Below, piece after piece: positions 15,191 through 24,136 of a stretch of 33,102 bases of DNA (position 1 is its first letter; each line of letters begins with the position of its first letter). The stretch is taken from the NCBI RefSeq assembly GCF_000719555.1, contig NZ_JOGX01000066.1, forward strand, positions 1-33,102, given 5' to 3'. The stretch is from Streptomyces sp. NRRL F-5727. GTDB taxonomy: Bacteria > Actinomycetota > Actinomycetes > Streptomycetales > Streptomycetaceae. A program made the translations under genes and the position numbers. Below the pieces are notes generated by a model, which was not told the DNA's origin, made no database searches, and was given only the letters and a program-made list of their open reading frames with translations.

Positions 15191-17242
15191 GTGTCCAAAC
15201 TGACCGACGTGCCCAAACGGATCCTGATCGGGCGGGCCCTGCGCAGCGACAAGCTCGGGGAGACCCTGCTCTCCAAGCGGATCGCCCTCCCCGTCTTCGC
15301 CTCCGACCCGCTGTCGTCGGTGGCGTACGCACCGGGCGAGGTCCTCCTCGTCCTCTCCGCCGCCGGTCTGTCGGCCTACCACTTCAGCCCGTGGATCGCG
15401 CTGGCCGTGGTCGTCCTCATGTTCACGGTCGTCGCCTCGTACCGGCAGAACGTGCACGCGTACCCGAGCGGCGGCGGCGACTACGAGGTCGCCACCACCA
15501 ACCTCGGGCCGAAGGCCGGACTCACCGTCGCGAGCGCCCTGCTCGTCGACTACGTCCTCACCGTCGCCGTCTCGATCTCCTCCGGCATCGAGAACCTCGG
15601 CTCCGCCGTCCCCTTCGTCGTCGAGCACAAGGTCGCCTGCGCCGTCGGCGTCATCGTCCTCCTCACCCTGATGAACCTCCGCGGCGTGAAGGAGTCCGGC
15701 AGCCTCTTCGCCATCCCGACGTACGTCTTCGTCTTCGGCGTCTTCTGCATGATCGCCTGGGGCGCCTGGCGCGGGATCGTCCTCGGCGACACCATGCAGG
15801 CCCCCACCGCCGGCTTCGAGATCAAGCCCGAGCACGAGGGGATCGCCGGCTTCGCCCTGATCTTCCTGCTGCTGCGCGCGTTCTCCTCCGGCTGTGCCGC
15901 CCTCACCGGCGTCGAGGCCATCTCCAACGGCGTCCCCGCCTTCCGCAAGCCGAAGTCGAAGAACGCCGCCACCACCCTCGCGCTCATGGGCGGCCTCGCC
16001 GTCACCATGTTCTGCGGCATCATCTTCCTCGCCCAGGCCACCGACGTCCGGATGGCCGAGAAGCCCGCCGAGGACCTGCTCGTCAACGGCGTCCCCGTCG
16101 GCGAGAGCTACGTCCAGGACCCGGTGATCTCCCAGGTCGCCGCGGCCGTCTTCGGCGACGGCACCTTCTTCTTCGTGCTGCTCGCCGCCGCCACCGCGCT
16201 CGTCCTCTTCCTGGCCGCCAACACCGCGTACAACGGCTTCCCGCTCCTCGGCTCGATCCTCGCCCAGGACCGCTACCTGCCGCGCCAGCTGCACACCCGC
16301 GGCGACCGCCTCGCCTTCTCCAACGGCATCGTGCTCCTCGCCGGCGCCGCCGCCCTCCTCGTCTGGATCTACGGCGCGGACTCCACCCGCCTCATCCAGC
16401 TGTACATCGTCGGCGTCTTCGTCTCCTTCACGCTCAGCCAGATCGGCATGGTCCGGCACTGGAACCGGCACCTGAAGACGGAGAAGGACCCGGCCAAGCG
16501 CCGCCACATGATCCGCTCCCGCGCGATCAACGCCTTCGGCGGCTTCTTCACCGGCCTCGTCCTCGTCGTCGTCCTCGCCACCAAGTTCACCCACGGCGCC
16601 TGGGTCGCCCTCCTCGGCATGGTGATCTTCTACGTGACGATGACCGCGATCCGCCGCCACTACGACTCCGTCTCCGAGGAGATCGCCGCCGCCGAGCAGC
16701 GCCCCGACGAGTACGTACGCCCCTCCCGGGTCCGCTCGATCGTCCTCGTCTCCAAGCTCCACAAGCCCACCCTCCGGGCCCTCGCCTACGCGAAGCTGCT
16801 GCACGCCAACGAGCTGGAGGCGCTGACCGTCAACGTCGACCCGGCGGAGACCAGGGCGCTCAAGGAGGAGTGGGAGCGGCGCGGCATCAACGTTCCGCTG
16901 AAGATCCTCGACTCGCCGTACCGCGAGATCACCCGGCCGGTCATCGAGTACGTGAAGAACCTCCGCAAGGAGAGCCCGCGCGACGCCGTCTCGGTCTACA
17001 TCCCCGAGTACGTCGTCGGCCACTGGTACGAGCACCTGCTCCACAACCAGTCCGCGCTCCGCCTCAAGGGCCGGCTGCTCTTCACCCCGGGCGTCATGGT
17101 GACCTCGGTCCCGTACCAGCTCCAGTCCTCCGAGGCCGCGAAGAAGCGGGCGCGCAAGCGCCAGGACTGGAACGCGCCGGGCTCGGTCCGCCGCGGACCG
17201 GTCGAGAAGGCCAGGAAGGAACCGACCGCGAAGAGCAACTAG
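15191..17242 (+). CDS. KimA/KUP-like APC superfamily potassium transporter
   Basis: 683 aa from a leaderless GTG. About twelve membrane helices occupy residues 30-500. Blocks shared with Bacillus KimA (YdaO), as I recall that sequence, are SDPLSSVAYAPGE, LLVDYVLTVAVSISSG, FSSGCAALTGVEAISNGVPAF, RGDRLAFSNGI and GVFVSFTLSQIGM. Asp39 and Tyr46 keep the spacing of the KimA residues Asp36/Tyr43 used in K+/H+ symport. The C-terminal 150-180 residues form a soluble domain (SIVLVSKLHKPTLRALAYAK...), as in KimA, where c-di-AMP binds. Neighbouring trkA and kdpDE genes support a K+ role. Generic annotation would be amino acid permease, which I consider less likely. Confidence 0.82.
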   Translation: MSKLTDVPKRILIGRALRSDKLGETLLSKRIALPVFASDPLSSVAYAPGEVLLVLSAAGLSAYHFSPWIALAVVVLMFTVVASYRQNVHAYPSGGGDYEVATTNLGPKAGLTVASALLVDYVLTVAVSISSGIENLGSAVPFVVEHKVACAVGVIVLLTLMNLRGVKESGSLFAIPTYVFVFGVFCMIAWGAWRGIVLGDTMQAPTAGFEIKPEHEGIAGFALIFLLLRAFSSGCAALTGVEAISNGVPAFRKPKSKNAATTLALMGGLAVTMFCGIIFLAQATDVRMAEKPAEDLLVNGVPVGESYVQDPVISQVAAAVFGDGTFFFVLLAAATALVLFLAANTAYNGFPLLGSILAQDRYLPRQLHTRGDRLAFSNGIVLLAGAAALLVWIYGADSTRLIQLYIVGVFVSFTLSQIGMVRHWNRHLKTEKDPAKRRHMIRSRAINAFGGFFTGLVLVVVLATKFTHGAWVALLGMVIFYVTMTAIRRHYDSVSEEIAAAEQRPDEYVRPSRVRSIVLVSKLHKPTLRALAYAKLLHANELEALTVNVDPAETRALKEEWERRGINVPLKILDSPYREITRPVIEYVKNLRKESPRDAVSVYIPEYVVGHWYEHLLHNQSALRLKGRLLFTPGVMVTSVPYQLQSSEAAKKRARKRQDWNAPGSVRRGPVEKARKEPTAKSN

Positions 17243-17246
17243 ACTG

Positions 17247-17274
17247 GTGGGCTGCTGTCCGAACAGCAGCCCAC
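17247..17274 (+). terminator. Hairpin terminator after the KimA-like gene
   Basis: Perfect 12-bp stem GTGGGCTGCTGT/ACAGCAGCCCAC with loop CCGA, starting 4 bp after the stop and followed by a pyrimidine-rich tract (TTCTCTCTCCCC). Confidence 0.8.
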
Positions 17275-17317
17275 TTCTCTCTCCCCTCTCGCCTTCTCTC
17301 TTACGGAGCCCCCGATC

Positions 17318-18637
17318 ATGCAGAACACCCCTGTGACGTCCCTGATCGGGGAGGAGTACGAGGTTGAGGTCGGCCCGGTGGCGCACGGCGGCCACTGCAT
17401 CGCGCGTACGGAGGAGGGCCGGGTCCTCTTCGTCCGCCACGCGCTGCCGGGCGAGCGCGTCCGGGTCCGCGTCACCGAGGGCGACGAGGCCAGCCGCTTC
17501 CTGCGCGCCGACGCCGTCGAGATCCTGGACGCCTCCAAGGACCGCATCGAGGCCCCGTGCCCCTTCGCGGGACCCGGCAAGTGCGGCGGCTGCGACTGGC
17601 AGCACGCCAAGCCGGGTGCCCAGCGCCGCCTCAAGGGCGAGGTGATCGCCGAGCAGCTGAAGCGGCTCGCCGGCCTCACCCCGGAGGAGGCCGGCTGGGA
17701 CGGCACGGTCGTCCCGGCGGAGGGCGACAAGCTCCCGGCGGGCGAGGTCCCGCAGTGGCGCACCCGCGTCCAGTACGCCGTCGACGACGAGGGCCGCGCC
17801 GGCCTGCGCAAGCACCGCTCGCACGAGGTCCAGGTCATCGACCACTGCATGATCGCCGCGCAGGGCGTCTCGGAGCTGGGCATCGAGGCCCGCACGTGGG
17901 AGGGGATGGCCGCCGTCGAGGCGATCGCCGCCTCCGGCTCGAACGACCGCCAGGTCATCCTGACCCCGCGCCCCGGCGCCCGCCTGCCGCTCGTCGAGCT
18001 CGACAAGCCGGTCTCGGTGATGCGGGTCGACGAGAAGGACGGCGGCGTCCACCGCGTCCACGGCCGCGCCTTCGTCCGCGAGCGCGCCGACGAGCGCACC
18101 CACCGGGTCGGCAGCGGCGGCTTCTGGCAGGTCCACCCGAAGGCGGCCGACACCCTGATGAGGGCCGTCATGCAGGGCCTCCTCCCGCGCAAGGGCGACA
18201 CCGCCCTCGACCTCTACTGCGGCGTCGGCCTCTTCGCCGGCGCCCTCGCGGACCGGGTCGGCGACCAGGGCGCCGTCCTCGGCATCGAGTCCGGCAAGCG
18301 CGCGGTCGAGGACGCCCGCCACAACCTGGCCGGCTTCCCGCGCGTCCGCGTCGAACAGGGCAAGGTCGAGGCGGTCCTCCCGCGCACCGGCATCACCGAG
18401 GTCGACCTCATCGTCCTGGACCCGCCCCGAGCCGGCGCCGGCAAGCAGACCGTCCGCCACCTCTCCCGCCTCGGCGCCCGCCGCATCGCCTACGTGGCCT
18501 GCGACCCGGCCGCCCTCGCCCGCGACCTCGGCTACTTCCGCGAGTCGGGCTACCGGGTCCGCACGCTGAGGGCGTTCGACCTGTTCCCGATGACGCATCA
18601 TGTGGAGTGCGTGGCGATCCTGGAGCCGGTGAAGTAG
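17318..18637 (+). CDS. Class I SAM-dependent RNA (uracil-C5) methyltransferase, RlmD/TrmA family
   Basis: 439 aa, ATG with ACGGAG upstream. The N-terminal TRAM RNA-binding domain (about 8-70) has GPVAHGGHCIAR. Four cysteines consistent with a [4Fe-4S] cluster follow (Cys81, Cys89, Cys92, Cys177). The Rossmann domain holds SAM motif LDLYCGVGLFAGAL (297-310), DPPRAGAG and the catalytic YVACDPAALARD (nucleophile Cys395). These features belong to the RlmC/RlmD/TrmA m5U methyltransferases. The Fe-S set favours a 23S rRNA enzyme, but the exact position cannot be assigned. It converges on the lipid operon. Confidence 0.88.
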   Translation: MQNTPVTSLIGEEYEVEVGPVAHGGHCIARTEEGRVLFVRHALPGERVRVRVTEGDEASRFLRADAVEILDASKDRIEAPCPFAGPGKCGGCDWQHAKPGAQRRLKGEVIAEQLKRLAGLTPEEAGWDGTVVPAEGDKLPAGEVPQWRTRVQYAVDDEGRAGLRKHRSHEVQVIDHCMIAAQGVSELGIEARTWEGMAAVEAIAASGSNDRQVILTPRPGARLPLVELDKPVSVMRVDEKDGGVHRVHGRAFVRERADERTHRVGSGGFWQVHPKAADTLMRAVMQGLLPRKGDTALDLYCGVGLFAGALADRVGDQGAVLGIESGKRAVEDARHNLAGFPRVRVEQGKVEAVLPRTGITEVDLIVLDPPRAGAGKQTVRHLSRLGARRIAYVACDPAALARDLGYFRESGYRVRTLRAFDLFPMTHHVECVAILEPVK

Positions 18638-18642
18638 GGCCG

Positions 18643-18656
18643 CCGAAGCTCTTCGG
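18643..18656. terminator. Short hairpin between convergent genes
   Basis: CCGAA/TTCGG with a 4-nt loop in the 31-bp gap between the RNA methyltransferase and the DUF1295 gene. The stem is short (5 bp), so its strength is uncertain. Confidence 0.4.
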
Positions 18657-18668
18657 ACGGGAGCCGCT

Positions 18669-19493
18669 TCACCCCTTTCCGCCGGGTCGGGCCTGTCTGC
18701 GTGGGGGGAGGGGGAAGAAGCCGCTGGTGCGGGCGGCGTACGCGGCGTAGCCGGGGCGGTGGGCCATGTGCTTCTCCAGGAGGCGCTTGCCGCTGCCGAC
18801 GGTGAGCAGGAGGGTCATCAGGACCGGGGAGACGAGGACGGCGAGGGCCGGCTGCCAGGCGGTGCAGGCGAGCAGGTACAGGCCCCACCAGACGAGGCTG
18901 TCGCCGAAGTAGTTGGGGTGCCGGGTCCAGGCCCACAGGCCCTGGTCCATGATCCGTCCGCGGTTGGCGGGGTTCGCCTTGAAGCGGGCCAGCTGGTGGT
19001 CGCCGACGGCCTCGAAGGCGAGGCCGGCCGCCCACACCGCGAGGCCGCCGTACGCCAGGGCGTCCAGGGGCGCGGAGCTGTAGGAGGCGGCCTGGACGGG
19101 GAGGGAGATCAGCCAGACGAGGGCTCCCTGGCCGAGGTAGACGGCGCGGAGCGCGTAGAGGGTCCGGTTGCCGGGGGCCTTGTCGAGGAGCGCGGCGTAG
19201 CGCGGGTCCTCGCCGTGGCCGCGGGAGCGGCGGGCGATGTGGGTCGCGAGCCGCAGTCCCCACACGACGGTCGCCGCGGCGACGAGCGCACGCCGGCCGT
19301 CGTCGCCGTGTCCGGCGGACAGCAGCCAGGTCACGGCGGCGACGGCGGCGAACGCGAGGCCCCAGGCGATGTCGACGAGACGGTGCAGATCACGGCGTAC
19401 GGCGACGGCGAAGGTGGCGAGGAGCACCGTCAGCGCCGCGGCCGCGGCGGCGGCGAGGTTGGCGCCGAGGGCGCTCCAGTCGGTGGCGCTCAT
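18669..19493 (-). CDS. DUF1295 membrane protein (steroid 5-alpha-reductase-like fold)
   Basis: 274 aa with about seven hydrophobic helices. DIAWGLAFAAVA near residue 38 and the C-terminal LWAWTRHPNYFGDSLVWWGLYL are hallmarks of DUF1295; the RHPNYFG block is the NADPH-binding signature of the related isoprenylcysteine methyltransferase/5-alpha-reductase fold. It is the last gene of a five-gene operon, with its ATG overlapping the preceding stop (ATGA). In many bacteria the family travels with cyclopropane-synthase-like enzymes, DUF1365 and an FAD amine oxidase. A role in reducing or modifying a methylated acyl chain in the membrane is inferred. Confidence 0.85.
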   Translation of the reverse strand: MSATDWSALGANLAAAAAAALTVLLATFAVAVRRDLHRLVDIAWGLAFAAVAAVTWLLSAGHGDDGRRALVAAATVVWGLRLATHIARRSRGHGEDPRYAALLDKAPGNRTLYALRAVYLGQGALVWLISLPVQAASYSSAPLDALAYGGLAVWAAGLAFEAVGDHQLARFKANPANRGRIMDQGLWAWTRHPNYFGDSLVWWGLYLLACTAWQPALAVLVSPVLMTLLLTVGSGKRLLEKHMAHRPGYAAYAARTSGFFPLPPRRQARPGGKG

Positions 19494-20776
19494 GCCGGGC
19501 TCGTGGGGGCGTACCAGGCGGCGGGGGTGGCCGGCATGGCCGAGGCTCCTTCGCGGGTGGGCCGTACGGCGAGGATCTGGTCGACGCCCATGCGGCGTTC
19601 GGAGAAGGCGAGCGAGGCGCCGGCGAGGTACAGGCGCCACACCCGGGCGGTCGTCGTCCCGACGAGGGCCTCGATGTCGTTCCAGCGCTCTTCGAGGGTG
19701 GAGCGCCAGGCGTCGATGGTGGTCGTGTAGTGCTCGCGGAGGGATTCCACGGAGCGCGTCTCCAGGCCCGCGCCCTCCAGCAGGTCCACGGTGCGGCCGA
19801 CGGGGCGCATGTGCATGTCGGGGGCGATGTACGTCTCGATGAAGGCGCCGCCGCCCGGTGCGTGGGCGCCGCGGGACATCTGCTGGATCAGCAGCCGGCC
19901 CTCGGGGCGCAGCACGGCGTGGAGCCTGTCGGCGAAGGCGGGGTACTCGGCGTCGCCGACGTGCTCGCCCATCTCGACGGCGGCCGCGGCGTCGTAGCCG
20001 CCGCCGTCGATGTCGCGCCAGTGCCGCAGCTGGACGTCCACGAGGTCGGCCACGCCCTCGCGGGCGGCGCGTTCGGTGACGTGGGCGTGCTGGGCGCGGG
20101 AGAGGGTGACGGCGGTGACGCGGACCTTGTGCGCGCGGGCCGCGTGGACGGTGAGGGAGCCCCAGCCGCAGCCGACGTCGAGCAGCCGGTCGCCGGGGCC
20201 GAGGCCCAGCTTGCGGCAGATCAGGTCGAGTTTGTCGCGCTGGGCGTCGGCCAGGGTGTAGGCGGGGTCGTCGCGCCGGGTCCAGTAGGCGCAGGAGTAC
20301 GCCATGGTCTCGTCGAGGAGGAGCGCGTAGAAGTCGTTGGAGAGGTCGTAGTGGTGGCTGATCCCCGCGCGGTCCCGCGCGACGCTGTGCAGGCCGCCCG
20401 TCAGGCGGGCCCGCCCGTCCGGGCGCTTCGGGGGCGGGCCGACGACGCCCAGGCGTACCGCCAGGGCGGTGGCCGCGGCCATGCCGGCGGGTCCGGGGCG
20501 GGCCCCCGGCCGGTCGCGGACGCTCCGGCCGGCCTGGGAGAGGGCGTCGGCCAGGTCGCCCTCGACGTCGAGGTCCCCGGTGACGTACGCCTCGGCGAGG
20601 CCGAGCTCGCCGGGCTGCCACAGCAGGCGGCGCAGGGCCGCGGGCGAGCGGAGGACCACCAGCGGCGCGTCCGCGGGGCCGGCCTGGCTGCCGTCCCACG
20701 CGCGGACGCGCACGGGAAGGGGGCCGGGGACGAAGTGGCCGAGGAGCTGGGCGAGTCGGTCGGCGGCGGGCCTCAT
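19490..20776 (-). CDS. Cyclopropane-fatty-acyl-phospholipid synthase family protein 1
   Basis: 428 aa. The N-terminal domain (1-130) has LGLAEAYVTGDLDVEGDL. The SAM-binding domain has HHYDLSNDFY (141-150), MAYSCAYW (Cys162), LDVGCGWGSL (199-208) and EMGEHVG (His272). Compared with E. coli CFA synthase, the active-site cysteine and histidine (Cys139 and His266, bicarbonate pocket) are conserved, so this copy looks competent for methylene transfer to unsaturated phospholipid acyl chains. Its ATG overlaps the stop of the second family member (ATGA), and its own stop overlaps the DUF1295 start. Confidence 0.9.
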   Translation of the reverse strand: MRPAADRLAQLLGHFVPGPLPVRVRAWDGSQAGPADAPLVVLRSPAALRRLLWQPGELGLAEAYVTGDLDVEGDLADALSQAGRSVRDRPGARPGPAGMAAATALAVRLGVVGPPPKRPDGRARLTGGLHSVARDRAGISHHYDLSNDFYALLLDETMAYSCAYWTRRDDPAYTLADAQRDKLDLICRKLGLGPGDRLLDVGCGWGSLTVHAARAHKVRVTAVTLSRAQHAHVTERAAREGVADLVDVQLRHWRDIDGGGYDAAAAVEMGEHVGDAEYPAFADRLHAVLRPEGRLLIQQMSRGAHAPGGGAFIETYIAPDMHMRPVGRTVDLLEGAGLETRSVESLREHYTTTIDAWRSTLEERWNDIEALVGTTTARVWRLYLAGASLAFSERRMGVDQILAVRPTREGASAMPATPAAWYAPTSPA

Positions 20777-22104
20777 CGGGGGGATCCTTCGGTGAGGAGG
20801 AGCTGGCGGACGTCGAGGTACCCGGAGCGGAACCCGGCCTCCGAGTAGGCGAGGTAGAACTCCCACATGCGCTGGAAGACCGGGTCGAAGCCGAGGTCGG
20901 TGACGTCCGGGCGGTGGGCGGTGAACCGTTCGCGCCACAGGCGCAGCGTCTCGGCGTAGTGGTCGCCGAAGCCGTCGTCGGCGTCCGTGCGCAGTCCGGC
21001 GGCGGCGGAGTGTTCGGCGATGGCCTCGCGGGACGGGATCAGGCCGCCGGGGAAGACGTACTTGCTGATGAAGGTGTGGGTGGCGGCGGTGTGGAGCATC
21101 TGCTGGTGGCCCATGGTGATGGCCTGCAGGGCGATCCTGCCGCCGGGGGCGAGCGCGCGGCGCAGCGCGGTGAAGTAGGCGGGCCAGTAGTCGGCGCCGA
21201 CCGCCTCGATCATCTCGACGCTGACGACGGCGTCGTAGTGTCCCTCGGCGTCGCGGTAGTCGCGCAGCTGGACGTCCACCCGGTCGGCGAGTCCGGCCGC
21301 GGCGATCCGCTCGCGGGCCAGGGCGGCCTGCTCGGCGGAGAGGGTCAGGGTGGTGACCCGCGCGCCGCGGGCGGCGGCCCGCAGGGCGAGTTCGCCCCAG
21401 CCGGTGCCGATCTCCAGCAGCCGGGTGCCCTGGCCCACGCCGGCGAGGTTCAGGAGCCGGTCGATCTTGCGGTGCTGTGCGGAGGCGAGGGACTCGAAGC
21501 GGGCGGGGAAGGCGTTGAAGATCGCGGAGGAGTAGGTGAGGGTGGGGTCGAGGAAGGTGGCGAACAGGTCGTTGGACAGGTCGTAGTGCCGCTGGATGTT
21601 GGCACGGGCCCCCTCGCGGGTGTTCCGGTCGCCGGCCGGCCGGGCGGACACCCACAGGCGCCGGAGCCGCCGCAGCGGAGCGGGCACCAGCTCGTCGACG
21701 CGGCCGGCGAGGACGGTCAGCACACCGGCCAGGTCGTCGCTGTCCCACTCGCCGGCCAGATAGGACTCGCCGAAGCCGATCAGCCCGTGCCGCCCGACGC
21801 GCCGGTGGAACGCGTCCGGGTCGTGGAGGACCAGCCGCGGCCCGGCCGCCGCCGGGCGGGCACCGGCCGGGGGCGCGGTCAGCTCCAGCCGGTCCAGCGC
21901 GCGCCCCACCAGGTATCTGGCGACGGAGGTCCGGGCGGCGCCGGCCGGGGGGAGCACGGCCACGTCCGGCCAGCGGTCGGCGTCCACGTCCGCACGGCCG
22001 AGGGGCGCGGCGGTCGCGGGGCCGTCCGGCGTCCGCTGCGGTATGGCGGCGGTGGGGCCGGCGGACCGGGTGCGGCTCTCGGAGGTGAGGGCGGGGCGGG
22101 TCAC
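20773..22104 (-). CDS. Cyclopropane-synthase-family methyltransferase 2 (diverged active site)
   Basis: 443 aa from a GTG overlapping the DUF1365 stop. The N-terminal 60 residues are low-complexity. LIGFGESYLAGEWDSDDL leads into QRHYDLSNDLF (171-181), LEIGTGWGELAL (230-241, SAM loop), VEMIEAVG and KYVFPGGLIPS. The positions equivalent to E. coli Cys139 and His266 are Ser193 (YSSAIF) and Ala301 (IEAVG). The bicarbonate-binding pocket is therefore altered, as in other DUF1365-linked members, and the product may be a methyl- or methylene-branched chain rather than a cyclopropane. It is clearly a different subfamily from its downstream neighbour. Confidence 0.88.
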   Translation of the reverse strand: MTRPALTSESRTRSAGPTAAIPQRTPDGPATAAPLGRADVDADRWPDVAVLPPAGAARTSVARYLVGRALDRLELTAPPAGARPAAAGPRLVLHDPDAFHRRVGRHGLIGFGESYLAGEWDSDDLAGVLTVLAGRVDELVPAPLRRLRRLWVSARPAGDRNTREGARANIQRHYDLSNDLFATFLDPTLTYSSAIFNAFPARFESLASAQHRKIDRLLNLAGVGQGTRLLEIGTGWGELALRAAARGARVTTLTLSAEQAALARERIAAAGLADRVDVQLRDYRDAEGHYDAVVSVEMIEAVGADYWPAYFTALRRALAPGGRIALQAITMGHQQMLHTAATHTFISKYVFPGGLIPSREAIAEHSAAAGLRTDADDGFGDHYAETLRLWRERFTAHRPDVTDLGFDPVFQRMWEFYLAYSEAGFRSGYLDVRQLLLTEGSPR

Positions 22105-22877
22105 GGCAGCATGCCTTTCTGCGGGCAGGAACGGGGACGGGGCTGCACGGGCAGCCCGCGCAGCAGCAGGTGGACACCGTGGCGGCGGATGCCGGCCCAG
22201 ACCGCGGCGGTGGACCAGGGTCTGCGCGCGGCCGCGGCCAGCAGACCGGTCGCGGTGGCGGGCCGGCGGCGGCCCCGGACGGTCGCGGTGAACGCCCGGC
22301 CGTCGTCGTTCTCCAGGTGGACGGTCAGGGCCAGCCGCTCCCCGGGGAGGGGCAGGCGCATCCGGTAGCGGCCCTCGACCGCGAAGAACGGCGAGACGTA
22401 GAACGTCTTGTCCACCTCGGCCTCGGCCGCCCCGTCCGTCCGCAGCAGATAGCAGTGGCGCTGCCCGTAGGTGTTGTGGACCTCCGCGACGACGCACACC
22501 GGGGCGCCGGAGGCATCGTGACACCAGTACACGCTCAGCGGGTTGAAGACGAACCCGAACACCCGGGCGTGCGCCAGCATCACCACGCGCCCGCCGCCCA
22601 GGTCGATGTCGTGGGCGGCGAGGAAGGCGTCCAGCCCGGCACGGATGGACCCGGAGGCGCCGCCGAAGTGGTCGCGGGCGTCGAAGCGGGCGAGCGGACG
22701 CAGCGGCCGGGGCAGCACCGGCAGCCGGTCGAGGTCCACGCACCACAGGTAGGTGCGGTGCCGCAGCGTGTGGCGCAGCGGCGTGCGGCGGACGTGCGTG
22801 ATCTCGCACTCGTACAGCGCCGCGGAAGCCGTGCTCACGGGGCCTGGGGAGAGGACGTCTCCTCCGGTACGGGTCAC
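22101..22877 (-). CDS. DUF1365 family protein
   Basis: 258 aa from a GTG that overlaps the preceding stop (GTGA); a later GTG at 22838 is possible. Typical DUF1365 blocks are ALYECEITHVRRTPLRH at the N-terminus, TYLWCVDLDRLP, VFGFVFNPLSVYWCHD, VVAEVHNTYGQRHCYLL and DKTFYVSPFFAVEGRYRM. The biochemical role is not established. The family almost always lies between an FAD amine-oxidase-like protein and a cyclopropane-synthase-like enzyme, exactly as here. A part in handling the acyl substrate or product is inferred. Confidence 0.88.
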   Translation of the reverse strand: MTRTGGDVLSPGPVSTASAALYECEITHVRRTPLRHTLRHRTYLWCVDLDRLPVLPRPLRPLARFDARDHFGGASGSIRAGLDAFLAAHDIDLGGGRVVMLAHARVFGFVFNPLSVYWCHDASGAPVCVVAEVHNTYGQRHCYLLRTDGAAEAEVDKTFYVSPFFAVEGRYRMRLPLPGERLALTVHLENDDGRAFTATVRGRRRPATATGLLAAAARRPWSTAAVWAGIRRHGVHLLLRGLPVQPRPRSCPQKGMLP

Positions 22878-24136
22878 CAGCGGACTCCCAGGGACCGGGC
22901 GGCCTCGACGCCGGAGCGGCAGCCGTCCTCGTGGAATCCCCAGCCCTGCCAGGCGCCCGCGTAGGCGGTCACACCGGTCTGGAGGCGGGCCAGTTCCTTC
23001 TGCGCCGCGACCGAGGCGGGCGTGTAGACGGGGTGCTCGTACACCATCCGCTCCACCACCCGGTCCGCGGCGATGCCGTCGTCGCCGCCCAGCGTGACGA
23101 CGTAGCCGGAGCCGGCGGGCAGGCGCTGGAGGCGCTCCATGTCGTAGCTGACGCGCACCGGAGCGGTGGAGGGCTCGCAGCCGGTCATGCGGTAGTTCCA
23201 GCTCGCGCGCGCCCTGGGGGAGCGGGGCAGGAGGGAGGTGTCGGTGTGCAGCACGGTGGGGTTGCGGGAGTAGCGGAAGGCTCCCAGGAGCCGCTGTTCG
23301 TCGTCGGTGGGGTCGGCGAGCAGGCGGAGCGCCTGGTCCGGGTGCGTGGCGATGACGACGGCGTCGTACGCCTCGGTGGCGCCGTCGCCGGTGGTGACGA
23401 GGGCGCGCCCGCCGGTGCGCCGGACGGCCTCGACCGGGCTGGCGGCACGGACGCGGTGGACGCGTTTGGCGGCGGCGGCGACGTAGGCGGCCGAACCGCC
23501 GGTGACGGTCTTCCACTGCGGGGAGCCGGTGACGGACAGCAGCCCGTGGTGGCGCAGGAAGGCGAACAGGTACGCGGCCGGGTACTCCAGCGCGGTGCGG
23601 GCGGGGCAGGACCACACGGCGGCGACGAGCGGCAGGGCGAAGTGGCTGACGAAATAGGGGGAGTAGCCGCCGTCGCGCAGGAAGTCACCGAACGTGACGT
23701 CCGCGGGGGCGCCGCGCGCCAGCAGGCGCCGGGCGGCACGGTGGAAGACCGGCACCTCCGCGAGGAGCCGCAGGTACCTGCCCCGCAGCGCGGCCCGGGA
23801 GGCGAAGAGCCCCGCCGCGCCCCGGGCGCCCGCGTACTCCAGCCCGCATCCGTCGCACCGCACCGACATGCTCATCTCGGCGTCCTGCGTACCGATCTCC
23901 AGCTCCCGGAACAGACGGAGCAGGGTGGGGTAGGTGCGCTCGTTGTGCACGATGAAGCCGGAGTCCACGGCGACCGACCGCCCGCCCGGACCGGTCAGTT
24001 CACGGGTGTGCGCGTGCCCGCCGAGCCGTCCGTCCGCCTCGTACAGGGTGACCTCGTACGAGGCCGCCAGGACGTACGCGGCCGTCAGGCCCGCCACCCC
24101 GGCGCCCACGACCGCCGCCCTCCGCTGTTCCACCAC
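22874..24136 (-). CDS. FAD-dependent amine-oxidase-like oxidoreductase (lipid operon)
   Basis: 420 aa. The GTG at 24136 is chosen because GGGAG lies 6 nt upstream; an in-frame GTG at 24181 has no ribosome site. The FAD-binding Rossmann motif RAAVVGAGVAGLTAAYVL is followed by the acidic ribose ligand in LYEADGRLGGHA. SVAVDSGFIVHNERTYPTL and the C-terminal YAGAWQGWGFHEDG are typical of the NAD/FAD-binding protein that accompanies DUF1365 and cyclopropane-synthase genes. It is the first gene of the five-gene operon and lies 168 bp after cydB. It may oxidise or reduce an acyl chain; the electron partner is unknown. Confidence 0.87.
   Translation of the reverse strand: MVEQRRAAVVGAGVAGLTAAYVLAASYEVTLYEADGRLGGHAHTRELTGPGGRSVAVDSGFIVHNERTYPTLLRLFRELEIGTQDAEMSMSVRCDGCGLEYAGARGAAGLFASRAALRGRYLRLLAEVPVFHRAARRLLARGAPADVTFGDFLRDGGYSPYFVSHFALPLVAAVWSCPARTALEYPAAYLFAFLRHHGLLSVTGSPQWKTVTGGSAAYVAAAAKRVHRVRAASPVEAVRRTGGRALVTTGDGATEAYDAVVIATHPDQALRLLADPTDDEQRLLGAFRYSRNPTVLHTDTSLLPRSPRARASWNYRMTGCEPSTAPVRVSYDMERLQRLPAGSGYVVTLGGDDGIAADRVVERMVYEHPVYTPASVAAQKELARLQTGVTAYAGAWQGWGFHEDGCRSGVEAARSLGVRW

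Noticed and set aside
15080..18601. A 1173-codon open frame on the minus strand, and similar long frames (7865-11593 +, 8907-11816 -)
   Set aside because: They are shadows of the KimA-like, RNA methyltransferase, kdpD and kdpE genes in very GC-rich DNA. Their translations are low-complexity Arg/Pro/Ala/Gly/Val strings without family motifs.
19490..22177. Single giant fused CFA protein
   Set aside because: The 895-codon open frame on this strand covers the first CFA-family gene, but its upstream part is an off-frame reading of the second. Each gene has its own start with a 4-bp overlap.
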